Assembly (NCBI RefSeq): GCF_001632805.1
Contig: NZ_CP007220.1
Coordinates: forward strand, 930,001 to 994,000
Reading direction: 5' to 3'
DNA: 64,000 nt
Source: Mycobacteroides chelonae CCUG 47445
Lineage (GTDB): Bacteria > Actinomycetota > Actinomycetes > Mycobacteriales > Mycobacteriaceae
Every line of letters starts with the position of its first letter. Position 1 is the first letter of the stretch. The notes below the pieces were generated by a model, which was not told the origin of the DNA, did not search any database, and was given only the letters and a program-made list of their open reading frames with translations. Positions 53,462-61,947 of this stretch are shown piece after piece. The position numbers and the translations under genes are program-made.

Positions 53462-54169
53462 ATGCTCAAGACTCTTGCTGCACTCACTGCCGCGTGCACA
53501 TTCGCAGCCACCGCGCCGCTGGCATTAGCCGATCCTGAACCGGTTCCGGCGCCCGCACCTGCGGCGGCAGAAGGCCCGGTGCCTCCACTGCCTCCTGCCG
53601 ACGGTGAGTCCGGCCCACCACCGGACAACGGCATCGTCGGCTCGGAGCCGCCGAGCGTCGTCACCACACCAGATGGCTGGATGTTGACGCTGGCCGCCGA
53701 AGAGGAGACCCAGCTGCCGATCCCGCCGCTGACAACCGCCCTATCCTCACGCGAATACCTGGCCGGAGGCACCTTCATCGGCACCGTCAAAGGCAGTGGA
53801 AGCACCAAACCTAAAGGCGGAACAATAGAGGCGGGCTACCAGATCGGCTGTGGTATCGCGCTAAGCGCTGTCCGCCTCACCGGCAGCATCGGCCTAGGGT
53901 CCTCGATAGGACAGTCCGGGCTCGGCAACATCAGCATGCCACTGGTCGGCAACGTCGAGGTCAGGCCTAAGCCCGGCGAAGTCATCAACGTCTCTGTAAC
54001 GAAGAAAAAGTTCAAAGGCAAGCAGACCCGAGTCACGCTCAAAGACGTGCATATCAAGATCGACGGCTGCGTGGGACAGTCGTTCCTGCGCTCCTATGCG
54101 GTACTGACCAGCAAGGGCAGCGGCACCGAAGACATCGTCGCCTACTACGGAGTCACCAAGACCGTCTAA
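53462..54169 (+). CDS. MspA-family porin (tandem paralogue)
   Basis: 235 residues, same length as its neighbour. Signal peptide, Pro-rich linker and the motifs GYQIGCGIAL, IKIDGCVGQSFLRSYA and YYGVTKTV mirror the first copy, while the middle loop (VRLTGSIGLGSSIGQSGLGN) differs, so the pore lining may differ too. Tandem duplication; probably co-transcribed with the first. Confidence 0.92.
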   Translation: MLKTLAALTAACTFAATAPLALADPEPVPAPAPAAAEGPVPPLPPADGESGPPPDNGIVGSEPPSVVTTPDGWMLTLAAEEETQLPIPPLTTALSSREYLAGGTFIGTVKGSGSTKPKGGTIEAGYQIGCGIALSAVRLTGSIGLGSSIGQSGLGNISMPLVGNVEVRPKPGEVINVSVTKKKFKGKQTRVTLKDVHIKIDGCVGQSFLRSYAVLTSKGSGTEDIVAYYGVTKTV

Positions 54170-54199
54170 CCCGGACCGCAGGAAGGTGCACGCATACCC

Positions 54200-54889
54200 A
54201 TGATGCTTCCCGCTCTTTCAACCGTAAGGTTCGGGGTTGCCGCAGCGATCGCAGCTGCTGCTCTGGTCGCCTCTGCGGCGACCTGTGAGGCTGACCCCGG
54301 GCCGGATACACCGGAGCGGCCGACGGCGCCAACCAGACCGCCAAGCTTGCCGGAGCCTCCGCCACCGTCCCAGATCGGAAATCCACTGGCCATGGCGGGT
54401 ACCGAACAGGGTCCCGGGGGCGTACCAACCAACCTAAGCATCGCAGGGGATCCGAGTCTGCTGGGTCAGAACGTGGCGCCAGCTGCCCCCGGCGGCACCG
54501 GCCCGGTCACGGTCCCGGGCGCCAACGCCCTCAACAACCAGTATTTGCTGCCACAGAACCTTACGCCAGCGGAACCTGGCAAGGGGGAAATCTACGGGGT
54601 CGCGCCCGGCGAGGAGACCGCCGATATTTCCGGAGGCGACTACCTGCGAAGGCTGTGGCATCAACACCAAGATGGCCAGCTCGGGGGCGGTCTGCTGGGC
54701 CGCCGACCCAAAGAGGAGCTAAACCAACCTCTACCCGGAACCGCACCGCCGCCCGGAACCCGGATTCCGGGCTTGGGCGACGACGCACACGGGCCCGCCC
54801 CAGAACAATGGCACTGGACCCCGCCCGAACAACCTGCAGGCGTTCCTTCGGCAGCTCCGACCGCTACACCTGATACGGGACATCCCTGA
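54200..54889 (+). CDS. Proline-rich exported protein downstream of porins
   Basis: 229 residues from ATG 54200. A signal peptide (FGVAAAIAAAALVASAATCE) is followed by a Pro/Gly-rich, mostly disordered sequence without a clear domain; a short stretch (DISGGDYLRRLWHQHQDGQL) is more ordered. It starts 30 bp after the second porin and is probably in the same operon. A role as an accessory of the porins is a guess. Confidence 0.7.
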   Translation: MMLPALSTVRFGVAAAIAAAALVASAATCEADPGPDTPERPTAPTRPPSLPEPPPPSQIGNPLAMAGTEQGPGGVPTNLSIAGDPSLLGQNVAPAAPGGTGPVTVPGANALNNQYLLPQNLTPAEPGKGEIYGVAPGEETADISGGDYLRRLWHQHQDGQLGGGLLGRRPKEELNQPLPGTAPPPGTRIPGLGDDAHGPAPEQWHWTPPEQPAGVPSAAPTATPDTGHP

Positions 54890-54996
54890 GCAGACTCCGC
54901 TTCTTCGCGGAACGTCCCTACCTCACTGGCATCAGCCCAACCGAAACCTGTGTTCGATTGGGCTGAAAGGCATCTGATACAGGACAGGACAACCGA

Positions 54997-55320
54997 TTGA
55001 TAAGACACGGAGTCATCGGCTATCAGAGCGGATGTCGATGCGAGGATTGCCAGACAGCTGAAGCCAGTCGCGTCCGCCGGATCGCAGAAGCTGAGCGCCT
55101 ACGTTGGCGCGCCCTTGAGCAGACACCCGACGCAGCCGCTGCGAGACGCAGAACCGGCCTTTCAGATCACTACGGCACCCACACCCATCAGCGATGGACA
55201 GTGTCAGAAATCAGTGTCGCCCTGAACCAATCACTAAACCACGAACAAGTCGCCCATCTCACGGGCCGTACAACAAAAGCCGTGCGCCGTATGCGACAAA
55301 AACTCAACCCCCGGTTCTGA
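54997..55320 (+). CDS. Small HGxxGYQSGCRC-type putative DNA-binding protein
   Basis: 107 residues from TTG 54997 behind AGGACAGGAC. The start IRHGVIGYQSGCRCEDCQTA and the Myb/SANT-like helices (WTVSEISVALNQSLNHEQVA then HLTGRTTKAVRRMRQKL) repeat the layout of the protein at 26368-26805. It is probably a regulator or plasmid/phage-type DNA-binding protein. Confidence 0.6.
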   Translation: MIRHGVIGYQSGCRCEDCQTAEASRVRRIAEAERLRWRALEQTPDAAAARRRTGLSDHYGTHTHQRWTVSEISVALNQSLNHEQVAHLTGRTTKAVRRMRQKLNPRF

Positions 55321-55400
55321 TTCAACGCACCTAGGTGGCCGTGGATATTGCAGATCCGCAGTGCGCGAACTGCACCAGAACCTGGTCGGCTGGGCCTGCT

Positions 55401-55814
55401 CTACCGGGCGAGGTCGGCGGCGAGTTGTTGTATGCGATCGGTGATGTCGTCGCGGATTAGTCGCATGCGTTCGATACCGTCGATGCCGCGTTCGGAGGGT
55501 TCGTCGGTGTCCCAGTATTCGACGTTAACTCCTTCGGCTGCTGTGAGTTTGGCTTCCTGACCCAGAATGATGACGCGATCGACATTACGCAGCAGCTCAG
55601 AATCGATGGGCTTGGGGTGTTCGCTGCGGATATCCACTCCCACTTCCAGCAGTGATTCGGCGGATAGTTGGTTGATGGCTTCGCCGGGTTCAGTGCCCGC
55701 CGAGTAGGTGTTGATGCGCTCTCCGGCTTCTTTGTGCATGAGCCCGGCCGCCATTTGAGACTTGCCGCCGTTACGGCGGCATATGAACAGTACCGAGGGT
55801 TTTTCGCTGGACAC
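55401..55814 (-). CDS. LMW-phosphatase/arsenate reductase family protein (ArsC-like)
   Basis: 137 residues from GTG 55814. The P-loop is LFICRRNGGKSQMAAG, where Lys replaces the usual Arg of the CX5R loop. The conserved D-P loop (DTDEPSERG) follows. This resembles the actinobacterial ArsC variants that use NGGKSQ instead of NAGRSQ. It is the last gene of the ars operon. Whether it reduces arsenate alone is uncertain because of the Lys substitution. Confidence 0.8.
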   Translation of the reverse strand: MSSEKPSVLFICRRNGGKSQMAAGLMHKEAGERINTYSAGTEPGEAINQLSAESLLEVGVDIRSEHPKPIDSELLRNVDRVIILGQEAKLTAAEGVNVEYWDTDEPSERGIDGIERMRLIRDDITDRIQQLAADLAR

Positions 55815-55884
55815 TGCGGATTCACTCCTTGAGGGATGTGTGAAATACGTTGTGCAGTAACAGAAATAGAGTCTCGCCCGATTG

Positions 55885-56553
55885 TTACTGGGTTGCGGTC
55901 ACGCCCAGTTCGGCCAGCAGGGTGCGGACATGCTGTTCGATGCCGTCGCGGATGGGGCGGGTGGCATCGGCGGATTGTCCGGCGGGGTCGGGCAGGTTCC
56001 AGTTCTCGTAGCGTTTCCCGGGAAAGACTGGGCAGGCGTCCCCGCAGCCCATGGTGATCACGACGTCGGCGCCTTGCACGATTTCGTCGGTCCACGGCTT
56101 GGGGTATTCGCCGGTGATATCGATTCCTGCCTCACGCATCACTTCGATCGCGGCGGGGTTGATTTCACAGCCCGGCTCGCTTCCGCCGGACCAGGCCACG
56201 GCCTGATCGCCGGCCAGGTGGTTGAAGAACCCCAGCGCCATCTGGGAGCGGCCGGCGTTGTGGGTGCATAGGAACAGCACGGTGGGTTTGCCGTCGTTGA
56301 CCTTGCCTTCGACCCGGGCCAGCGCGTGCAGGCGTTGGCGGGCGAACCGTTCGGCCAGCAGCGGCAGAAAATTGGGAACTGTTGCCCTGCCTGCGAATTG
56401 TTCGTAGGACGAGTGCAGGAACTGTTCAATGGTTTCAGCGCCGAAGGTTCCGGAAAACTCGGTCTCTAAGCGGGTCGAGGCGGTGTGCAGGGCGTGGCGC
56501 TGATCGATTGACAGGTCGGGATGTGTGCGGTGGGTCGCGGTGCTGTCGGTCAT
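55885..56553 (-). CDS. arsC: Arsenate reductase with N-terminal helical domain
   Basis: 222 residues. The N-terminal 85 residues (three-helix bundle: SSYEQFAGRATVPNFLPLLA then ERFARQRL) precede an LMW-phosphatase-like domain with LFLCTHNAGRSQMALG (CX5R) and DVVITMGCGDACPVFPGKRY, the catalytic Cys region of mycothiol- or thioredoxin-linked ArsC. It starts 3 bases after the ACR3 stop. It converts arsenate to arsenite for export. Confidence 0.9.
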   Translation of the reverse strand: MTDSTATHRTHPDLSIDQRHALHTASTRLETEFSGTFGAETIEQFLHSSYEQFAGRATVPNFLPLLAERFARQRLHALARVEGKVNDGKPTVLFLCTHNAGRSQMALGFFNHLAGDQAVAWSGGSEPGCEINPAAIEVMREAGIDITGEYPKPWTDEIVQGADVVITMGCGDACPVFPGKRYENWNLPDPAGQSADATRPIRDGIEQHVRTLLAELGVTATQ

Positions 56554-56556
56554 GGG

Positions 56557-57660
56557 TTATTCCGTCACATTCGTCATCGGGGCAGGGGCAGGGGCAGTGG
56601 TGAATCGGCGCCGCAGTGCCAGCGATACGTAGACGAGTGCGACGAGTACGGGCACTTCGATGAGGGGGCCGACGACGCCGGCGAGGGCTTGTCCGGACGT
56701 GGCGCCGTAGGTGGCGATCGCCACGGCGATGGCGAGTTCGAAGTTGTTCCCGGCCGCGGTGAACGCCAGTGTTGTGGTGTGGGCATAGCCGAGTTTCATG
56801 GTGGCACCGAGGAGGTATCCGCCGCCCCACATGATGGCGAAGTAGGCGAGCAGTGGCAGTGCGATGCGGGCCACATCCCAGGGCTTGGCGATGATCTGAT
56901 CGCCTTGCAGGGCAAAGAGAATCACGATCGTGAACAACAACCCATACAGCGCCCACGGCCCGATCACGGGCAGGAACTTCGACTCGTACCAGGCCTGGCC
57001 CTTGGTCTTCTCGCCGAGGCGCCGCGACAGGTACCCGGCGAGCAGCGGAAAGCCTAGGAAGATCAGCACGGATTTGGCGATCTGCCACGGCGAGGTGCTG
57101 ATCTCGGTTTGAGGCAGGTGCAGCCAACCGGGCAGCACCGACAGGTAGAACCAGCCCAACACGGCGAACATCAACACCTGAAACACCGAATTAAGTGCCA
57201 CCAGCACGGCGGCCGCCTCGCGGTCCCCGCACGCCAGGTCGTTCCAGATGATCACCATGGCAATGCATCTGGCCAGTCCGACGATGATCAGGCCGGTACG
57301 GTACTCGGGCAGATCCGGCAGCAGCAGCCACGCGAGCGCGAACATCAGCGCGGGGCCCAGCACCCAGTTCAAGACCAGGGAGCCGATCAGCAGCTTGCGA
57401 TCACCAGTGACGGTGTCGAGGCGGTCGTAACGGACTTTAGCCAGCACCGGGTACATCATGATCAGCAGCCCGATCGCGATCGGCAGCGAAATGCCTTCGA
57501 CCTGAACCTTTTCCAGTGCCGTGTTCAGGCCGGGGACGCCTCGGCCCAGCAGCAACCCCGCGGCCATCGCCACACCGATCCACACCGGCAAGAACCGGTC
57601 CAGAGTCGAGAGCTTGCCTGCCGCCGCAGGTGACGCAGCAGGGGGCGTTGCCTGGGTCAT
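56557..57660 (-). CDS. acr3: ACR3-type arsenite efflux transporter
   Basis: 367 residues from ATG 57660; the start overlaps the stop of the arsI-like gene. Ten membrane helices. The ACR3 motif with the essential Cys is in LARCIAMVIIWNDLACGD, and EVPVLVALVYVSL closes the last helix. It exports arsenite out of the cell. It lies between the arsI-like gene and arsC in a four-gene operon. Confidence 0.94.
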   Translation of the reverse strand: MTQATPPAASPAAAGKLSTLDRFLPVWIGVAMAAGLLLGRGVPGLNTALEKVQVEGISLPIAIGLLIMMYPVLAKVRYDRLDTVTGDRKLLIGSLVLNWVLGPALMFALAWLLLPDLPEYRTGLIIVGLARCIAMVIIWNDLACGDREAAAVLVALNSVFQVLMFAVLGWFYLSVLPGWLHLPQTEISTSPWQIAKSVLIFLGFPLLAGYLSRRLGEKTKGQAWYESKFLPVIGPWALYGLLFTIVILFALQGDQIIAKPWDVARIALPLLAYFAIMWGGGYLLGATMKLGYAHTTTLAFTAAGNNFELAIAVAIATYGATSGQALAGVVGPLIEVPVLVALVYVSLALRRRFTTAPAPAPMTNVTE

Positions 57661-58160
57661 CGGGTCGCGCAGCACGAGGAAGGCGCCTCGTCAGCTTCGG
57701 TGTTTTGAGTGGAATCATCAGTGTCAGTGGCCTCGACATGATCAGAGGCGCACGCCTCACCCTGGCCGAGCAGTTCCGGGGTGGTACCGAAGGTCTCCGA
57801 ATCGGCCAACACGGTGTAAATTTCCCATCTCTCGGCATCGGGTGCGGTGACCCACACCTTGTCCTGAGTGGCGAAACAGCACGTGGTGCCGATCTCTTCC
57901 TCGGTGAACATCCCCGCATCGGTAAGGCGGGCGATCTCCGCATGCACCTGCTCACTGGACTCGACCTGCACCCCCAGATGGTTGACGGTGCCGCAGCGGC
58001 CGGGGTTCTCTAAAAGCACCAGCTTCAACGGCGGCTCATCGATCGCAAAGTTCGCATAGCCCGGTTTACGCTTGGCCGGTTCGACGCCAAAGAGCTTGGA
58101 ATAGAACTTGATTGATTCATCGAGTTCATCGACATTAAGCGCAAGCTGTATACGGGACAT
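57657..58160 (-). CDS. arsI: ArsI/CadI-like VOC-family protein
   Basis: 167 residues. The vicinal-oxygen-chelate fold shows LALNVDELDESIKFYSKLFG and HLGVQVESSEQV, and the metal/thiol site TTCCFATQDKVWVTAPDAER has the paired Cys found in ArsI C-As lyases and in CadI. The Cys-Cys near the C-terminus (SSCCATR) is also typical. It may cleave organoarsenicals or bind metal. First gene of the operon, divergent from arsR. Confidence 0.88.
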   Translation of the reverse strand: MSRIQLALNVDELDESIKFYSKLFGVEPAKRKPGYANFAIDEPPLKLVLLENPGRCGTVNHLGVQVESSEQVHAEIARLTDAGMFTEEEIGTTCCFATQDKVWVTAPDAERWEIYTVLADSETFGTTPELLGQGEACASDHVEATDTDDSTQNTEADEAPSSCCATR

Positions 58161-58226
58161 CCCGCCACCTCCGAAGAAATGAGATATTCATCGAACTAGT
58201 TGGACGATGCCCAGTGTGTCACCTCT

Positions 58227-58240
58227 TTGACATATGTCAA
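58227..58240. promoter_or_regulatory. Perfect 14-bp palindrome TTGACATATGTCAA, ars operator
   Basis: The palindrome lies between the divergent arsI-like and arsR genes, 22 bp before the arsR start. It fits the ArsR/SmtB operator layout. Although arsR is interrupted, the site is intact. Confidence 0.8.
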
Positions 58241-58261
58241 CCCATTGGGGATGCTGGGAAC

Positions 58262-58621
58262 ATGCCCAAGGCACTTCCCACGGTGGATATCTCCGCACCG
58301 GTCTGCTGCGCGCCCGTGGCGGCCGGGCCAATGAGTGACGCGCAGGCGTTGGAGGTGGCGCTGCGGCTCAAGGCCCTGGCCGATCCGGTGCGGGTCAAGA
58401 TCATGTCCCAGCTGTTCAGTGCCGCAGCGGGCGAAATCATCGGCGGGTAGCTGGCCGAAGTGCTCGGGCTCAGTGAATCGACCGTCAGCCACCACATGAA
58501 CCAACTGCGCAAAGCAGGACTGGTGGAATCGGATCGACGGGGCATGAACGTCTTTCACCGACCTGTACCCGACGCTTTGACGGCCCTATGTGCCGTCCTG
58601 GACCCCGACTGCTGCCGTTAA
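58262..58621 (+). pseudogene. arsR: ArsR-family regulator with a premature stop
   Basis: From ATG 58262 the frame encodes ALEVALRLKALADPVRVKIM then SQLFSAAAGEIIGG and hits TAG at codon 63 (58448-58450). Without it the same frame continues LAEVLGLSESTVSHHMNQLR to the HTH and the DCC-type Cys pair before TAA at 58619-58621. No frameshift is involved, only one stop codon. The product would lack the DNA-binding helix, so the ars operon may be constitutive unless the stop is read through. Confidence 0.9.
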
Positions 58622-58677
58622 AACTTGGGCGACTTAGGGTCGCTCGCCCATCCGTTATTTGCGAGACCGGTAGCGGG

Positions 58678-60309
58678 CTATGCGGTATGCCGGTGGTTGT
58701 CGGTGCCGCTGTTGTGTTGGCCGTTCAGTGGTGATTGCAGTGTGGGTTTGTCGGAGGGGTGCTCGACGATCATGTACTGGCCCATCATGCCCATGTCTTC
58801 GTGTTCGAGGATGTGGCAGTGGTACATGTACGGCCAACCGGTGTCGGCGTAGGTGTCGAATTTGGCGATGAGTCTTACTTTTTCGAATGGTGCGACGTGG
58901 ACGGTGTCTTTCCATCCTTGTTCGTAGGCTTGGGGTGGGCGACCGTCGCGGTCAAGGATCTGGAACTGGACGTGGTGGATATGGAAGGGGTGGTAGAACA
59001 GGGCTTCTTGGTTGTCGATTTCCCAGATTTCGGTGTCGCCTTTGGTGACGATTTCGTCGATGCGGGCGTGGTCCATGGGTTTACCGTTGATGCTCATGCG
59101 GTCGGTGATACGGAATATTCTTGTCTGGGCGGCGTTTTCGGGGTGTAGGGCTTCGATGGTGTTGAGCTTGCCGGGCAGGGTTTGGTGTGGTGCGGGGGTG
59201 CCGGTGGGGCGCAGTTCCAGGATGGTGAAACGCTGGTATTCGTCGTTGTCGCCGACGGTCAGGGTGCGCATGAGGTGATACATCGATGCGGCGCCGGGCA
59301 CTTCATAGCTCATGAGGGTGACCGGTTTGTCGGTGTCGGTCATGTCGACGATGATTTCGGTGCGTTCCCCGGGGCTTAGGAGCATCCGGGTCCGTTCGAT
59401 GGCGGCGGGCAGAAGGGCGCCGTCGGTGGCGATTTGGGTGAACGGGCGTTCGTCGGAGAATCCGAAGTTGTAGCGGCGGGCGTTGGAGGCGTTCAGGATC
59501 CGTAGTCGGACAAGTTTGCGGGGCACATCAAGGTAGGGGGCGTAGGTGCCGTTGACCAAGATGGTGTCGCCCAGTTCCCCGAAATTGTTTTGGGTGCGAT
59601 CACGTAGATAAGTCATGTGGTTGTCGGGGTCGAAGTTGCGGTCCTGCACGATCAACGGAACGTCGTCGACCCCGTACTGGGTGGGCAACCCGAGGGCGTC
59701 GCTGTTGTCGTCATCGATGAGGAACATGCCAGCCAAGCCTGAGTAGACCTGCTGCGCGGTGGCACCCAGGGTGTGGGGGTGATACCACAGGGTGGCTGCG
59801 GAGTTCTGGATCGTCCAGTGCGGTGACCAGGTAGCCCCGGGTGCGATGGGCTGGTGGGGGCCGCCGTCCATGACGGCGGGTACATGCATGCCGTGCCAGT
59901 GCACGGTTGTGGTCGCATCGAGCTGATTGGTGACCTGTACACGGACCCGGTCTCCGGTGCCGGCACGGATAGTCGGGCCCAGGTAGCTGCCGTTATAGCC
60001 GGCGGTATCCGAGTGGGCGTCGGGCAGCAGTTCGGTGCGGCCGCTGGCTGCGGTGAGTGTGAAAACTTTCTCCCCGTTGATGATCACGGGTTCGGCCAGC
60101 GGCGGGATCACCAGAGGGCGTTGGGCGGTAGTGCCGGCGTTGACATGCTCGACGCCGCGCACATACGGGTAGAGGAATGAGGCGGCCAGAGCCAGCATGG
60201 CCACAACCAGCGGCGCTCCCAGGACGATCGCGGCGATACGCCAGCGCTTGGCCCGTGATCGTTGCTTCATGCCGCGGCGATCATCGCGGGACGGCGAGCG
60301 TGGTGCCAT
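58678..60309 (-). CDS. Multicopper oxidase (membrane-anchored)
   Basis: 543 residues from ATG 60309, which overlaps the stop of the upstream oxidase gene (TGATG). One N-terminal membrane helix (IAAIVLGAPLVVAMLALAAS) anchors the protein outside the membrane. The four copper motifs are HWHGMH, WYHPHT, HPFHIHHVQF and HCHILEHEDMGMM. CotA/CueO-like. A longer frame from 60513 is out of frame with the neighbour's coding sequence and is rejected. Likely oxidises Cu(I) or phenolics. Confidence 0.92.
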   Translation of the reverse strand: MAPRSPSRDDRRGMKQRSRAKRWRIAAIVLGAPLVVAMLALAASFLYPYVRGVEHVNAGTTAQRPLVIPPLAEPVIINGEKVFTLTAASGRTELLPDAHSDTAGYNGSYLGPTIRAGTGDRVRVQVTNQLDATTTVHWHGMHVPAVMDGGPHQPIAPGATWSPHWTIQNSAATLWYHPHTLGATAQQVYSGLAGMFLIDDDNSDALGLPTQYGVDDVPLIVQDRNFDPDNHMTYLRDRTQNNFGELGDTILVNGTYAPYLDVPRKLVRLRILNASNARRYNFGFSDERPFTQIATDGALLPAAIERTRMLLSPGERTEIIVDMTDTDKPVTLMSYEVPGAASMYHLMRTLTVGDNDEYQRFTILELRPTGTPAPHQTLPGKLNTIEALHPENAAQTRIFRITDRMSINGKPMDHARIDEIVTKGDTEIWEIDNQEALFYHPFHIHHVQFQILDRDGRPPQAYEQGWKDTVHVAPFEKVRLIAKFDTYADTGWPYMYHCHILEHEDMGMMGQYMIVEHPSDKPTLQSPLNGQHNSGTDNHRHTA

Positions 60310-61850
60310 CACGAGTGCATGCCGGGGCCGGTGGCGCTGGATCCGGGTTGTTGTCCGGGGGCTAGAGTGCGGAATTGGCCCATCATGCCTTGGTCTTCGT
60401 GAAACAGCATGTGGCAGTGGTACATGTACGGGTTGACCGGGTCGGTGTAGCCGGAGAATCGTGCCGCTAGCCGCACCGTGGTCTGCGGGTAGATGAACAC
60501 GGTGTCCTTCCACCCTGCCAACTCTGGTGGCGGCGGTGCCCCGGCGATCTGAAGGATGCGGAACTGGGTGTCATGGATGTGAAAGTTGTGCGGCCAGACC
60601 CGGTCTCCTCCGGCGACTTCCCAGATTTCGTGGGCGCCGTCAGTGATGTCGAAGTCAATGCGGGCCATGTCCATGAGCTGGTCGTTGATCTTGAAGATGT
60701 TTTTGCCGGCGGCATTGGTGCCGCGCTGCAGATGAAAGCGCCGTACCAGCGCCCCAGCGGGCGGTGCGGCAGGCGGTAGAGGAGCCAGGGTGTCCGGCAC
60801 CGCAGGGCTGTGGCGCAGGTTCTGTGCGGGGCGCAGCGCCAGGATGTCGAAGGACTCGGCCAGGCCGAACCGCCCGCGCCAGGTTTCATCGGGCCACCGG
60901 GTCATCGGGTAGCCGCGCAACATCACCGGCTTGCCCGGGGACATCTCGACGATGATCTCGGCGCGTTCAGCGGGGCTGAGCTGGATCCGTTGCAGGGGCA
61001 CGGGTTTTTCGAGTAGACCCCCGTCGCTGGCGATCAGGGTGAAGGTGCGGTTGTCGCTGAAACCGAGGGTGTAGATCCGTCCGACCGAGGCGTTCAGGAT
61101 TCGCAGCCGAACCCGGCCGGTGCTCACCTGCAGGTAGGCGCCGGTGATGCCGTTGGTGGCGGTGGTGTTACCTAGCAGGCCCCGGTCTTCGGGATCGGAT
61201 TCATCCAACCTTCCGTCCGGATGGAATTTCAAGTCCTGCAAAATCAGCGGGATATCATCCACGCCATAGGTTTTCGGCAACCCCTCCGGGGAGGTGTCGT
61301 CGTCGATGAGGAACATGCCTGCCAGGCCGCGATAGACGTGTTTGAGGGTGGCCCCGTGCGGGTGCGGGTGATACCACAGTGAGGCTGCAGGTTGGTTGAT
61401 GCGCCAGCTGGGCTCCCAACGGGTGCCGGTGGCGATCGGCTGGTGCGGGCCACCGTCATACCGGGCGGGCAGGTGCATGCCGTGCCAGTGCGTGGTGGTG
61501 CTTTCGGGCAGTTGATTGTCCACCGTGATGGCCACGGTTTCGCCGCGGGCCGCGCGCAGCGTCGGCCCCAGTACCGATCCGTTGTATCCCCATGTCGGGG
61601 TGCGGGTTCCGGCCACGATCTCAGTGGTGCCGGGTGCGGCCTGTAGCGTGAATCGGCGCACTCCGTCGATGACCTGGGAGGGCGCCAGCTGCGGGATCGG
61701 CAACGGCCGATCGAAGCCCATCGGACCCCCTGATGGTGCCGGAGAATCAGGTGATCCGTTGCCGCATGCACTCGCCGCCAGGGGTACCGCGGCAAGGGCT
61801 GCCAGGAATCGGCGCCGGTTAATCGCAGAGGAATCGGGGACGAACACCAT
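60309..61850 (-). CDS. Multicopper oxidase (Tat lipoprotein type)
   Basis: 513 residues from ATG 61850. A Tat-type signal (NRRRFLAALAAVPLAASAC) ends in a lipobox, so the folded, copper-loaded enzyme is exported and anchored. The copper motifs are HWHGMH, WYHPHPHG, NFHIHDTQF and HCHMLFHEDQGMMG. Similar overall to the next gene but diverged; TGATG couples the two. A GATATCG/CGATATC palindrome lies upstream, shared with the divergent chrA. Confidence 0.92.
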   Translation of the reverse strand: MVFVPDSSAINRRRFLAALAAVPLAASACGNGSPDSPAPSGGPMGFDRPLPIPQLAPSQVIDGVRRFTLQAAPGTTEIVAGTRTPTWGYNGSVLGPTLRAARGETVAITVDNQLPESTTTHWHGMHLPARYDGGPHQPIATGTRWEPSWRINQPAASLWYHPHPHGATLKHVYRGLAGMFLIDDDTSPEGLPKTYGVDDIPLILQDLKFHPDGRLDESDPEDRGLLGNTTATNGITGAYLQVSTGRVRLRILNASVGRIYTLGFSDNRTFTLIASDGGLLEKPVPLQRIQLSPAERAEIIVEMSPGKPVMLRGYPMTRWPDETWRGRFGLAESFDILALRPAQNLRHSPAVPDTLAPLPPAAPPAGALVRRFHLQRGTNAAGKNIFKINDQLMDMARIDFDITDGAHEIWEVAGGDRVWPHNFHIHDTQFRILQIAGAPPPPELAGWKDTVFIYPQTTVRLAARFSGYTDPVNPYMYHCHMLFHEDQGMMGQFRTLAPGQQPGSSATGPGMHS

Positions 61851-61872
61851 CACCGCAGCGATGCTACCCAAA

Positions 61873-61891
61873 GATATCGGTTTACGATATC
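61873..61891. promoter_or_regulatory. GATATCG/CGATATC palindrome between oxidase and chrA genes
   Basis: GATATCG (61873-61879) and CGATATC (61885-61891) flank GTTTA. It lies in the 97-bp divergent region and would act on both transcripts. A related arrangement, CTGATA and TATCAG, occurs at 63165-63187. Confidence 0.7.
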
Positions 61892-61947
61892 GCTACCCGA
61901 TACACCGAAGCAGTGGTGATGAACGAATCGCGATGAGGGAGGCGTTA

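Noticed and set aside
60310..60513. N-terminal extension of the second multicopper oxidase
   Set aside because: It runs out of frame through the copper-site coding region of the upstream oxidase; the ATG at 60309 overlaps that gene's stop, as expected for coupling.
61516..61932. N-terminal extension of chrA
   Set aside because: It reads antisense through the start of the upstream oxidase gene and through the divergent promoter; ATG 61948 has a good ribosome-binding site.
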